In this document: piece after piece, positions 45,320-53,317 of the stretch
Position numbering within the stretch: position 1 is the stretch's first letter
How the letters are laid out: every line of letters starts with the position of its first letter
From: Prolixibacteraceae bacterium JC049
Lineage (GTDB): Bacteria > Bacteroidota > Bacteroidia > Bacteroidales > Prolixibacteraceae
Length of the DNA: 64,000 nucleotides
Direction of reading: 5' to 3'
Assembly (NCBI GenBank): GCA_023369685.1
Contig: SACZ01000002.1
Span: 62,001 to 126,000 of the forward strand
Translations under genes and position numbers: made by a program
Notes under the pieces: generated by a model
What the model was told of the DNA's origin: nothing
What the model saw: the letters and a program-made list of their open reading frames with translations, nothing else
Databases searched by the model: none

Positions 45320-45910
45320 TTATACTTCTCCTTTTTCAATCATCTGGATAATCTCTTCAATCATTTTATCCTGCCCGTTTGGTTCATATTCGGTTTTAAG
45401 GTTATTACCAAAAATACGAGCCACAGACTGCCAGAAGAAAGCACTAAAACCACCTCGCAGCTCTCTAACCAACTGATAAGTAGTACTTCCTGTTTCTCTA
45501 TCAATCAATCGAATAAGCAAACGACCTTCGGAAATACTCAAACGCTTAAGCTCTTTTCCATATTTAGCCATCAATTGCTTTTCAATCTCTTTTACATATT
45601 TTCTTCGTTTCTTCTTATCTGTTTCTTTGGCGAACCGTTCCTCGAAGTCGACCAATAGTTTTGCAGCCTCTTTGGCATACGGCATCACCTTCTTCAGACG
45701 ATAGGCCATACGACGATAACGCTTATATTGTCTATTGTTTGCAAAATTCTTTCTAGGAAATATGGATACTTCCTTTAAGTTCCGATGAGGTAATGTGTCG
45801 GCTCCCATCACCTTACTTCCGTACATAACGGTATCTTTACCCGTCTTTTTCTGGGCAAATCCTCCAAAAGCAAAAAGTAATAATGATAATAAGAATACGA
45901 ACTTATACAT
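45320..45910 (-). CDS. Exported DUF4294 protein
   Basis: This 196-residue protein has a Sec signal peptide (MYKFVFLLSLLLFAFGGFA) and the DUF4294 domain: RQYKRYRRMAYRLKKVMPYA, a basic helix, LSISEGRLLIRLIDRETGST, and FWQSVARIFGNNLKTEY. The domain is widespread in Bacteroidota but has no known function. The high Lys/Arg content is notable. I start at the ATG at 45910; the promoter 12 bp upstream supports this. Confidence 0.9.
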   Translation of the reverse strand: MYKFVFLLSLLLFAFGGFAQKKTGKDTVMYGSKVMGADTLPHRNLKEVSIFPRKNFANNRQYKRYRRMAYRLKKVMPYAKEAAKLLVDFEERFAKETDKKKRRKYVKEIEKQLMAKYGKELKRLSISEGRLLIRLIDRETGSTTYQLVRELRGGFSAFFWQSVARIFGNNLKTEYEPNGQDKMIEEIIQMIEKGEV

Positions 45911-45928
45911 ATGAAAAATTCTTTGATC

Positions 45929-45958
45929 CAAAATTAATAATTATCCGTGTCATGTCAA
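45929..45958 (-). promoter_or_regulatory. Promoter of the DUF4294 gene
   Basis: On the minus strand TTG (45958-45956), 19 nt, TAATTTTG (45936-45929), implying a leader of about 12 nt. Confidence 0.65.
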
Positions 45959-46042
45959 CTGTTAATTTGATATATGTTTTAGAATATGCATTAAATGCCC
46001 AAGACATAAGGAAATAACAAAGCAAATCCTCTTTAATGTTTA

Positions 46043-46050
46043 TATATTTG
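46043..46050 (+). promoter_or_regulatory. -7 element upstream of the arginine deiminase-family gene
   Basis: TATATTTG is a perfect -7 match, 38 nt before the ATG. The -33 region has no TTG. Confidence 0.45.
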
Positions 46051-46088
46051 CACGATTCTACTTTTAATTATTCCCAAAAAAAAGTGAC

Positions 46089-47360
46089 ATGAAAAGTAAT
46101 TTCGGAGTTAATGTAAGGTCGGAGATTGGCAGACTGGAAGGAGTTATTCTTCATACTCCAGGGCCAGAGGTGGAAAATATGACTCCACAAAATGCCGAAA
46201 GAGCACTTTACAGTGATATACTTAACTTATCGGTTGCTGGAAACGAATACCGACAATTAAGTGGTGTGCTTCAGAAATTCTGTAATACCTTTCAGGTAAA
46301 AGAACTTCTTAGCGATATTCTTGAAGACGAAGTAGTGAAATATGCACTTATTAAAGAAATTTGCCAACTAGATGATGTTGAAACCGAATTCGACCGCTTG
46401 CTTGACCTGAAGGCGCCAGAATTAGCACGTCAACTATTGGAAGGTTCTGTGATTATTCGCGACAATCTGACTCGTTATTTGAGCAAAGATCGTTTTTCTC
46501 TTCGTCCACTTCATAATTTTTTCTTCACACGCGATGCATCCATGTCGATGTACGATGAGGTGTTAATTGGACGCATGGCCAACCGTGTTCGCGAGCGCGA
46601 ATCGTTAATTATGGAGGCCATTTTCAAGCACCATCCTCATTTTGGAGTAAATACTCTAAACCCATTGAAGCCTGCAGAAGGAAAAGCCGATATGAAGTCG
46701 ACCATTGAAGGTGGCGATGTATTAATTGCCCGCGACGATGTTCTATTGATTGGTACAGGATCGCGTACTTCATCTCAAGGAATTGACTTCATTATTGAGA
46801 CCTTAAAAGCACAAAAAGATAAAGTACATCATATTGTTGTACAGGAATTGCCACATACACCAGAATCATTCATCCATCTGGACATGGTATTTACATTCCT
46901 TGACACCAATGCGTGCATGGTTTACGAACCACTTATCTTAAAAGATAATCCTTATCAGACCATCCATATTCAAATTGAAAATGGAAGAGTTTCGAAAATT
47001 GAGAACGAAACCAACATTCTATCTGCTTTATCGAAATTGGGATTTGACCTGAAACCAATTAGCTGTGGAGGAACTGTTGATCCGTGGATTCAAGAGCGCG
47101 AACAGTGGCACAGTGGAGCCAACTTCTTTGCACTTGCACCTGGTAAAGTTATCGGATACGAACGCAATGAGCATACTATTGAAGCCTTAAATCAGAATGG
47201 CTTTGAAGTTGTTTCTGCCTTGGATATTATGAACGATAAAGTGGACGTTAAAACGTTAGGCCGAAGTGTTATTACTATTGCCGGTTCAGAGTTAGCTCGC
47301 GGTGGTGGTGGTTGCCGATGTATGACCATGCCAGTGAAACGTCAATCAGTTGAATGGTAA
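46089..47360 (+). CDS. arcA: Arginine deiminase-family protein
   Basis: This 423-residue protein has the arginine deiminase fold: GVNVRSEIGRLEGVILHTPG, the FFTRDAS motif, TIEGGDVLIARDDVLLIGTG, and IHLDMVFTFLD with the catalytic His. The C-terminal ARGGGGCRCMTMPVKR carries the nucleophile, probably C411. It would convert arginine to citrulline and ammonia. Compared with classic ArcA, the RGRGGGHCMTCP end is changed to GGCRCMTMP, with an additional cysteine two residues earlier. There is no ornithine carbamoyltransferase, carbamate kinase or antiporter nearby, so the usual ATP-yielding ADI operon is not present in the window. Confidence 0.9.
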   Translation: MKSNFGVNVRSEIGRLEGVILHTPGPEVENMTPQNAERALYSDILNLSVAGNEYRQLSGVLQKFCNTFQVKELLSDILEDEVVKYALIKEICQLDDVETEFDRLLDLKAPELARQLLEGSVIIRDNLTRYLSKDRFSLRPLHNFFFTRDASMSMYDEVLIGRMANRVRERESLIMEAIFKHHPHFGVNTLNPLKPAEGKADMKSTIEGGDVLIARDDVLLIGTGSRTSSQGIDFIIETLKAQKDKVHHIVVQELPHTPESFIHLDMVFTFLDTNACMVYEPLILKDNPYQTIHIQIENGRVSKIENETNILSALSKLGFDLKPISCGGTVDPWIQEREQWHSGANFFALAPGKVIGYERNEHTIEALNQNGFEVVSALDIMNDKVDVKTLGRSVITIAGSELARGGGGCRCMTMPVKRQSVEW

Positions 47361-47381
47361 ATTAAAAACCACGATATTTGT

Positions 47382-47418
47382 AGCCTGTTTTCTTCTGGAA
47401 GACAGGCTTTATTTTTTT
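47382..47418 (+). terminator. Terminator of the arginine deiminase-family gene
   Basis: AGCCTGT (47382-47388) pairs with ACAGGCT (47402-47408), with an inner TCTTC/GAAGA extension. TTATTTTTTT follows. It ends 16 nt before the next gene's ATG. Confidence 0.8.
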
Positions 47419-47434
47419 GAATAAAAGAATATCA

Positions 47435-47962
47435 ATGAGAAAATTAAAGAATAGCGAACTCAACCGAATTTCGGTTGATGAATTTAAGGAACACAACAAA
47501 ACTCCCATTGTAGTTGTATTGGATAATATTCGCAGTGGACACAATATCGGATCGGTTTTTCGCACATCGGATGCTCTACTTATTGAAGAGATTGTTTTAT
47601 GTGGACTAACAGCTACTCCTCCCAACAAAGAGATTCACAAAACAGCACTGGACGCCGAAAGCACAGTGAAATGGAGTTACGAAAAGCAAACTACCGATGC
47701 AGTAATCAGATTGAAAGAAGAAGGCTACAAGATCATCGCCATCGAACAGGTACAAAACAGCGTTATGCTACCCGACTATCAACCTGAAAAAGGAGAAAAA
47801 CTAGCTCTTGTTTTCGGAAACGAAGTAAAAGGAGTTGCGCAAAAAGTAGTTGACTTATGTGACATGTATTTGGAAATCCCACAGTATGGAACCAAGCATT
47901 CATTCAATATTTCGGTAAGCGCCGGAATTGTACTTTGGGACTTATTCAATAAAGTGAGATAA
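47435..47962 (+). CDS. SpoU/TrmH-family RNA methyltransferase
   Basis: This 175-residue SPOUT enzyme is expected to 2'-O-methylate a tRNA or rRNA. All three SPOUT motifs are visible: VLDNIRSGHNIGSVFRTSDA, LALVFGNEVKGVAQ, and IPQYGTKHSFNISVSAGIVL. There is no extra N-terminal RNA-binding domain of the RlmB kind. I start at the ATG at 47435, since the longer frame starts with TTG within the preceding T tract. It is followed by the cupin gene after 12 bp. Confidence 0.92.
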   Translation: MRKLKNSELNRISVDEFKEHNKTPIVVVLDNIRSGHNIGSVFRTSDALLIEEIVLCGLTATPPNKEIHKTALDAESTVKWSYEKQTTDAVIRLKEEGYKIIAIEQVQNSVMLPDYQPEKGEKLALVFGNEVKGVAQKVVDLCDMYLEIPQYGTKHSFNISVSAGIVLWDLFNKVR

Positions 47963-47974
47963 AAATCTATTCCG

Positions 47975-48307
47975 ATGATAAACGACAATCCATTAATATC
48001 GAAATTTCCGATGGCAGATATACCACTGGAAGGACTTAGTTCGAGATTAATTCAAGCAGGAGAACAGCAGTTTATTTTCATGGAATTTGAAGAAGATGTG
48101 GAAGTACCTCTTCATTCTCATAACGCTCAATGGGGAGTTGTTTTAGATGGTGAAATTGAACTTACAATAAACGGCAAAACTCATCTATTCAAGAAGGGGG
48201 ATTCTTATTTTATTGCTAAAGGAGAAGAGCACTCGGCTAAGATTAAAGCAGGCTACAAAGACTTAACCTTATTTGACGAAAAAGATCGTTATAAGGAACA
48301 GAAATAA
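47975..48307 (+). CDS. Small cupin-domain protein
   Basis: This 110-residue single cupin barrel carries the metal-site pattern PLHSHNAQWGVVLDGEIELT followed by KKGDSYFIAKGEEHSAKI. The H-x-H...E/Q-H set is close to the canonical two cupin motifs, with Q replacing the usual glutamate in the first. It has no DNA-binding domain. Substrate unknown. It is the second gene of a pair with the RNA methyltransferase. Confidence 0.88.
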   Translation: MINDNPLISKFPMADIPLEGLSSRLIQAGEQQFIFMEFEEDVEVPLHSHNAQWGVVLDGEIELTINGKTHLFKKGDSYFIAKGEEHSAKIKAGYKDLTLFDEKDRYKEQK

Positions 48308-48354
48308 ACTACTAATCGGGCAGCAAGCACATAAACAACCTTAAACTATTGGGC

Positions 48355-48392
48355 ATAAAAAAAGGGTATCGAAAATCGACACCCTTTTTTGT
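48355..48392. terminator. Bidirectional terminator between cupin and lipoprotein genes
   Basis: GGGT-a-TCGA (48364-48372) pairs with TCGA-c-ACCC (48376-48384), with flanking A and T tracts that work on both strands. Confidence 0.85.
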
Positions 48393-48409
48393 ATATCTAA
48401 TTGTAAGAA

Positions 48410-50161
48410 TTACTCAACAATTGATTTGAATTTAGGCTCGTTGAAGTACTTAGCAAATTCCATATCTGATTTTGCCATCGCTTTAACTTTAGCTTCTTTC
48501 TTAGCTGCAGCTCCTAAGCTTTCGTACATCAAGTTTGTTTTAGCTGTGCGAGCACCAACAACTGCTTTCACGTACAATACTTTTGCACATGGATTTTCGA
48601 TAGCGTTCAATACTTTCAACGCACCGTTGTTGTCACCAGCTAACATTTTAGCTAGAGCAGCGTTTACAGAAACATTGCTTCCGAAATACTTAACTGCTTT
48701 TGCGTAGTTACCTTTTTTGATTTCTACAATACCTAAGTTGTAGTTTACTTCTTCGCCAGCACCGTTAGCATCTCCGAAAAGAGCTTCAGCTTTAGCAACA
48801 TCACCTTGCATTAATGCAACAGCACCCATGTTGTTTGCTACGATAGAATTGCTTGGAGAAAGTTTGTCAGCTTTAGCGAATGAAGCTTTAGCAGCATCAA
48901 CTTTTCCTTCTGCAACCTGAACCATACCTAAGTTGTTGAAACCTCTCCAGTCGTTGCTGTAAATTTTAGTAGCAGCGTTGTAGATAGCCATTTTCTTAGT
49001 ATTGTCTTCAGTCAAAGTAGCAGCGTAAAGCAATTCAGCTGGGTTCAATTTTGAAGGATCTACATCAGCCAAAGCAGCGATCTCTTCGTCTGTTTTTCCA
49101 ATTAGGTCAACGTTAGCAACGATTTTTGCACGACGCAATTTTGGAAGAATGTCATCAGCAACTGAAGTAAATGCTTCTGATAGGTTACGAATTTCTTTCT
49201 CACGTACTTCAGGATCTGAGTACATTGAAAGAACGCGAAGGATCAATTCTTTGTCCTGGATGTTTGATTTTTCCATCAACTCTTTGAATCCTTCCCAGTC
49301 TTCTGGAGTGTATTTAGTTGCAATATCAGTTTCAACTTTAGCTCTCTTCATCTGACGCTTCACATACTTACCTGAAGTTTTTTCACGACCAGAAGAAAGT
49401 TTAGAGTTCCAATCCATTTCCCCGTCTGGAGAAGCGTAAGCAGAAACGTCAATACCTTTCAACTCTTTTCTTTCTGCAGCAACTGCATCTTTAACGTACT
49501 CTTTCAACATTTTAAGGTCTTCACCTTTCATTTCGCTTCCGCGTACGTATGAGCTATTGATTAAATAGTGAATATCTGCCATGAATTCATCTGGAACAAT
49601 TCTCTGGAATACATCGATATTTGGATCGTATTTTCCAGTAGTATTCTTCTCACGCTGAACACCGATAACTGATTTTGGATAGTTAGCTACCAAAGTAGAA
49701 GTAGCAAGTACCCCATCTGCAACTTTAATAGGAGCAAAATCTAACGATTTATTTCCACGAGAAGCTTTGATACGGATTTCTAAATCACCCATTCTCATTG
49801 CTTCTGCATACTTTACAGATCCTTTATATGCAGCAGATCCACCATTAACATAGCTAATTACCTTGTTATTGTCCTCTACTTTTTCTCCCTGAAGAGTAAT
49901 AGATTCGAAAGTTTGCTCTCCACCATCGTACTTAAGTACTGGAGTGGCAACAACAGTTGCTTTCTTGTCGAAATACTTTTCTGGAAATTTTGCATTCATA
50001 TCAACAGCAACGTCTCCACCGTGTGCTTCAAGCACCTCAGGAGTAACATTAAACTGAATCTTGTCAGCATGCTTTTGCATGCGCTTTAAACCGGAACAAC
50101 CGGTCATAAACAATGCGGCTAAAAGCAGAGAAGCTAAAGGTTTATAGCTGAACTTTTTCAT
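48410..50161 (-). CDS. Lipoprotein with OmpA-like segment and C-terminal TPR repeats
   Basis: This 583-residue protein starts with a lipoprotein signal peptide (LLAALFMTGC, lipid-bearing Cys22). The N-terminal 200 residues are beta-rich (VTPEVLEAHGGDVAVDMNAK, VVATPVLKYDGGEQTFE). Residues about 235-330 look like a circularly diverged OmpA/peptidoglycan-binding domain: LKGIDVSAYASPDGEMDWNS, then SSGREKTSGKYVKRQMK. Residues about 375-560 are TPR-like (ATKIYSNDWRGFNNLGMVQV, NSIVANNMGAVALMQGDVAK, YNLGIVEIKKGNYAKAVKYF). It is probably an abundant outer-membrane lipoprotein with a structural or complex-assembly role. Related proteins occur across Bacteroidales, but the function is not known to me. 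Confidence 0.85.
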   Translation of the reverse strand: MKKFSYKPLASLLLAALFMTGCSGLKRMQKHADKIQFNVTPEVLEAHGGDVAVDMNAKFPEKYFDKKATVVATPVLKYDGGEQTFESITLQGEKVEDNNKVISYVNGGSAAYKGSVKYAEAMRMGDLEIRIKASRGNKSLDFAPIKVADGVLATSTLVANYPKSVIGVQREKNTTGKYDPNIDVFQRIVPDEFMADIHYLINSSYVRGSEMKGEDLKMLKEYVKDAVAAERKELKGIDVSAYASPDGEMDWNSKLSSGREKTSGKYVKRQMKRAKVETDIATKYTPEDWEGFKELMEKSNIQDKELILRVLSMYSDPEVREKEIRNLSEAFTSVADDILPKLRRAKIVANVDLIGKTDEEIAALADVDPSKLNPAELLYAATLTEDNTKKMAIYNAATKIYSNDWRGFNNLGMVQVAEGKVDAAKASFAKADKLSPSNSIVANNMGAVALMQGDVAKAEALFGDANGAGEEVNYNLGIVEIKKGNYAKAVKYFGSNVSVNAALAKMLAGDNNGALKVLNAIENPCAKVLYVKAVVGARTAKTNLMYESLGAAAKKEAKVKAMAKSDMEFAKYFNEPKFKSIVE

Positions 50162-50213
50162 GATGATAATTATTAAGATTTTTTTCGAATTTTATATAAT
50201 TCCGGATTGATTA

Positions 50214-50221
50214 CAAAATTA
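50214..50221 (-). promoter_or_regulatory. -7 element upstream of the TPR/OmpA-like lipoprotein
   Basis: TAATTTTG on the minus strand, about 53 nt before the ATG; the -33 side is not clear. Confidence 0.35.
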
Positions 50222-50283
50222 GCAATGTTTTATACATATGAAAAGATGACAGTTGAATTTTCATCCGTTTACTTCTATTTTTT

Positions 50284-50919
50284 CTACAACCGAACCGTGT
50301 TTACCCCTTTTTTATAATCATTCTGAAATATAACCTCTTTAATTCGTTCATAATCGGACTGGTTATGGACGAAATCTAAATCGTTTGTATCCAAAACAAG
50401 AATAGGAAAATCGGCTTGTTGTTTTATAAAATTCAAATATCCTTGATGAATTTTATCCAAGTATTCTTTGGTAATTGTTTTTTCGTAATCACGTCCTCGC
50501 ATTTCAATATTTTTCAATAATCGCTCTGGTCGTACATGCAAGTATACGTAAAGATCCGGGCGAGGTAATTTTCCATAAATTATCTCGAAAAACTGACGAT
50601 AAAGATTGTACTCGTCATCGGAGAGGGTTGATTTTGCAAATATCAGTGACTTAATAAAATAGTAATCGGCCACTGTAAATTGACTAAATAACTCTAAATC
50701 GGAGATTCCTTTTTTCAATTGATTATAACGTTCGGCTAAAAATGACATTTCCAACGGAAAAGAATATTTTTCCGGATCGTTATAGAACTTAGGTAAAAAC
50801 GGATTATCGGCAAACTGTTCCAATACCAGTCTGGCTTCAAACTCTTCACTTATCATTTTTGCCAGCGAGGTTTTTCCGGCGCCAATATTTCCTTCAATTG
50901 CAAGAAAACGGATATCCAT
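50284..50919 (-). CDS. Deoxynucleoside kinase
   Basis: This 211-residue P-loop kinase phosphorylates deoxynucleosides for nucleotide salvage. Walker A is FLAIEGNIGAGKTSLAKMI. The family E-x-F pattern is in LVLEQFADNPFLPKFYNDPE. The DRY-like motif is changed to FTVADYYFIKSL, and the LID contains RGRDYEKTITKEYLDKIH, so it belongs to the dGK/dAK-type bacterial branch. Length normal. Its leader overlaps the terminator of the upstream peptidase gene. Confidence 0.93.
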   Translation of the reverse strand: MDIRFLAIEGNIGAGKTSLAKMISEEFEARLVLEQFADNPFLPKFYNDPEKYSFPLEMSFLAERYNQLKKGISDLELFSQFTVADYYFIKSLIFAKSTLSDDEYNLYRQFFEIIYGKLPRPDLYVYLHVRPERLLKNIEMRGRDYEKTITKEYLDKIHQGYLNFIKQQADFPILVLDTNDLDFVHNQSDYERIKEVIFQNDYKKGVNTVRL

Positions 50920-50937
50920 ATAATCAATGAGTTAGCA

Positions 50938-50964
50938 AAAAAAATCCCGGAAAAACCGGGATTT
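50938..50964 (-). terminator. Terminator of the prolyl oligopeptidase gene
   Basis: A perfect 9-bp stem (50942-50950 with 50956-50964) and eight T residues on the minus strand. Confidence 0.9.
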
Positions 50965-51054
50965 CAAAGTTAATATTTTGACCTCGAAAAATGATTATTC
51001 ATCACTTTTTTTTCTTATCAACAAGCTTTTCTTCTAGAAAAGAATGAGTTACAA

Positions 51055-53157
51055 CTACATTTCCATTCCCAGATTATAAAAAATAAAAGCCCATATATCG
51101 GTATATTCTTCAATCCATTTGGACGTTGGCTTACCAGCACCATGCCCTGCTTTCGATTCGATACGCACAATTGTTGGATTTTTACCACTTGCCAATTCTT
51201 GCATACGAGCCATGTACTTAAAAGTATGTGCAGGCACTACACGATCGTCGTGATCGGCCGTTGTTGCCATTATTGCCGGATAGTCGCCACCTGCTTTAAT
51301 GGTATGATAAGGAGAATAGTTCAACAGGTATTCGAACATCTCCTTGCTATCTTCACTTGTACCATAATCGCCTGCCCAGGCCCAGCCAATGGTAAATTTG
51401 TGGTAACGCAACATATCCATTACCCCCACTTGAGGGATAGCAGCAGAAAACAGGTCTGGACGTTGATTCAAAACTGCACCAACCAACAATCCTCCATTGG
51501 AACCGCCCATTAAACCTAATTTTTCTTTGGAAGTTACCCCTTCCGAAATCAAGAACTCAGCAGCAGTAATGCAATCGTCGAACACATTCTGCTTTTTCAT
51601 CTTTGTACCCGATTTATGCCACTTTTCACCATATTCTCCTCCTCCGCGAAGGTTGGCAACTACATATACACCACCATTCTCAACAAACACCATTGTTCTT
51701 GGCGAGAAACCAGGAGTTAAACTCACATTGAAACCACCATAACCATAAAGTAAGGTTGGGTTATTGCCATCCATCTTGATTCCTTTTTTATGGAATAAGA
51801 ACATTGGCACTTTCGTTCCATCTTTACTCTTGTAAAACTTCTGCTCTACAACAAAATCATCCGGATTGAAAGCCACCTTTGGACGGTTATATAATTTCGT
51901 CTCTTTGGTTTTAAAATCGTAAGTATAAATTTCAGTAGGAGTATTATAAGAAGTGTAGCTATAAAAAGCCAAATCTTCAGCTTTCTTGCCACTAAACGAG
52001 CCAACAGTTCCAATTCCCGGAAGTTTCAATTCATACTCGAACTTTCCATCCAGCTGATGAACGTTTACCACATTGTGAGCATCTTTCATTAGAATAGCTA
52101 CCAATTTTCCTCCAATATGAGCACACGACTCTAATACATTTTCCGACTCTGGAATAATATCCACCCAGTTTTCTTCTGCCGGCTTTTTCATGTCCACCTT
52201 AACCAATCGGTATCTGGGTGCCTTATAGTTGGTCAATATATAAAGTTCGTTGTCGATGTTATCGATTACAGCAAAACTCGACTTTAAATCTTTACTCAAA
52301 GCAATAAACTCCGCTTTCTTCTTCGAAAGATCCTTTACAGCCAAACCATTACCACTTGATCCCTCCATCTTCGAAAGAATCATGAAACGGCGATCTTCAG
52401 TTACACCAATACCAAACAATCGCTTGGGCTTATCTTTCTCTTCATAAATCAGCTTATCGTTCTTTTGCTCATCGCCCAGTTTATGGTAATACACTTTGTG
52501 GTATTCATTGCTTCCCGACAAAGCATCTCCCTCTGCTGGTTTATCATATCTTGAGTAGAAAAATCCATCTTTATACCATGCCGTTCCCGAAAACTTCACC
52601 CATTCGACATGGTCTTTAAGTAATTCTCCGGTCTCGATGTTTTTCACAAAAACCTCGTTCCAGTCAGACCCCGATCGGGCAACACGGTAAGCTAAGTATT
52701 TGCCGTCTTTGGAAACAGATGTTCCCGAAAGAGCTACTGTTCCATCTTCTGAAAGCTTATTCGGATCAAGTAAAACAACAGGTTCTTTGGTTAAATCATC
52801 GGTCATGTAGTAGACACTCTGATTTTGCAATCCATCGTTTTTATAAAAGAAATACTTACCCGCCTTTTTATATGGAGTTCCAATTTTAGGATAGTTCCAT
52901 AGCTCAGTTAGTCGTTCTTCGATTTTAGTTCTAAATGGAATTTTTGCCAGATAAGCATCTGTTACTTCGTTTTGTGCTTTCACCCATTTTGCTGTTTCTT
53001 CTGAGTTATCGTCTTCCAACCAGCGATATGGATCTTCTACTGTTGTGCCGAAATAAGTATCGGTCACATCTTGTTTTTCGGTTACCGGATATTGCATTTT
53101 TTTACTTGTACACGCAGCCAATAGGATTACAGGCAGCAATAAGAGTTTTTGCTTCAT
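51055..53157 (-). CDS. Prolyl oligopeptidase (S9A), predicted lipoprotein
   Basis: This 700-residue serine peptidase cleaves short peptides after proline. It has a lipoprotein-type signal (LLLLPVILLAACTSKK), a seven-bladed propeller (about 75-410) and an alpha/beta-hydrolase domain. The catalytic serine, near residue 550, is in GLMGGSNGGLLVGA, the aspartate in TTADHDDRVVPAH, and the histidine in ESKAGHGAGKPTSK. The N-terminal YPVTEKQDVTDTYFGTTVED and DPYRWLEDD are standard. An export signal suggests periplasmic peptide breakdown. Monocistronic. Confidence 0.95.
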   Translation of the reverse strand: MKQKLLLLPVILLAACTSKKMQYPVTEKQDVTDTYFGTTVEDPYRWLEDDNSEETAKWVKAQNEVTDAYLAKIPFRTKIEERLTELWNYPKIGTPYKKAGKYFFYKNDGLQNQSVYYMTDDLTKEPVVLLDPNKLSEDGTVALSGTSVSKDGKYLAYRVARSGSDWNEVFVKNIETGELLKDHVEWVKFSGTAWYKDGFFYSRYDKPAEGDALSGSNEYHKVYYHKLGDEQKNDKLIYEEKDKPKRLFGIGVTEDRRFMILSKMEGSSGNGLAVKDLSKKKAEFIALSKDLKSSFAVIDNIDNELYILTNYKAPRYRLVKVDMKKPAEENWVDIIPESENVLESCAHIGGKLVAILMKDAHNVVNVHQLDGKFEYELKLPGIGTVGSFSGKKAEDLAFYSYTSYNTPTEIYTYDFKTKETKLYNRPKVAFNPDDFVVEQKFYKSKDGTKVPMFLFHKKGIKMDGNNPTLLYGYGGFNVSLTPGFSPRTMVFVENGGVYVVANLRGGGEYGEKWHKSGTKMKKQNVFDDCITAAEFLISEGVTSKEKLGLMGGSNGGLLVGAVLNQRPDLFSAAIPQVGVMDMLRYHKFTIGWAWAGDYGTSEDSKEMFEYLLNYSPYHTIKAGGDYPAIMATTADHDDRVVPAHTFKYMARMQELASGKNPTIVRIESKAGHGAGKPTSKWIEEYTDIWAFIFYNLGMEM

Positions 53158-53254
53158 TTCAATAGTTTTTGATCAGTAAAGTGTTATAAAGATACATTTT
53201 AGACACACCATTAACAACACCCAAAACACTGACCAACAACTCCATTCAACTTTT

Positions 53255-53292
53255 AGAAAAAAGAAAGGCCACTTCAATAATGAAGCAGCCTT
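53255..53292 (-). terminator. Terminator of pnp
   Basis: AAGGC-ca-CTTCA (53265-53276) pairs with TGAAG-ca-GCCTT (53281-53292), with a 2x2 internal loop. A T-rich tail follows on the minus strand. Confidence 0.75.
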
Positions 53293-53317
53293 GAACTTAT
53301 CTTTGATAAAAAATCTT

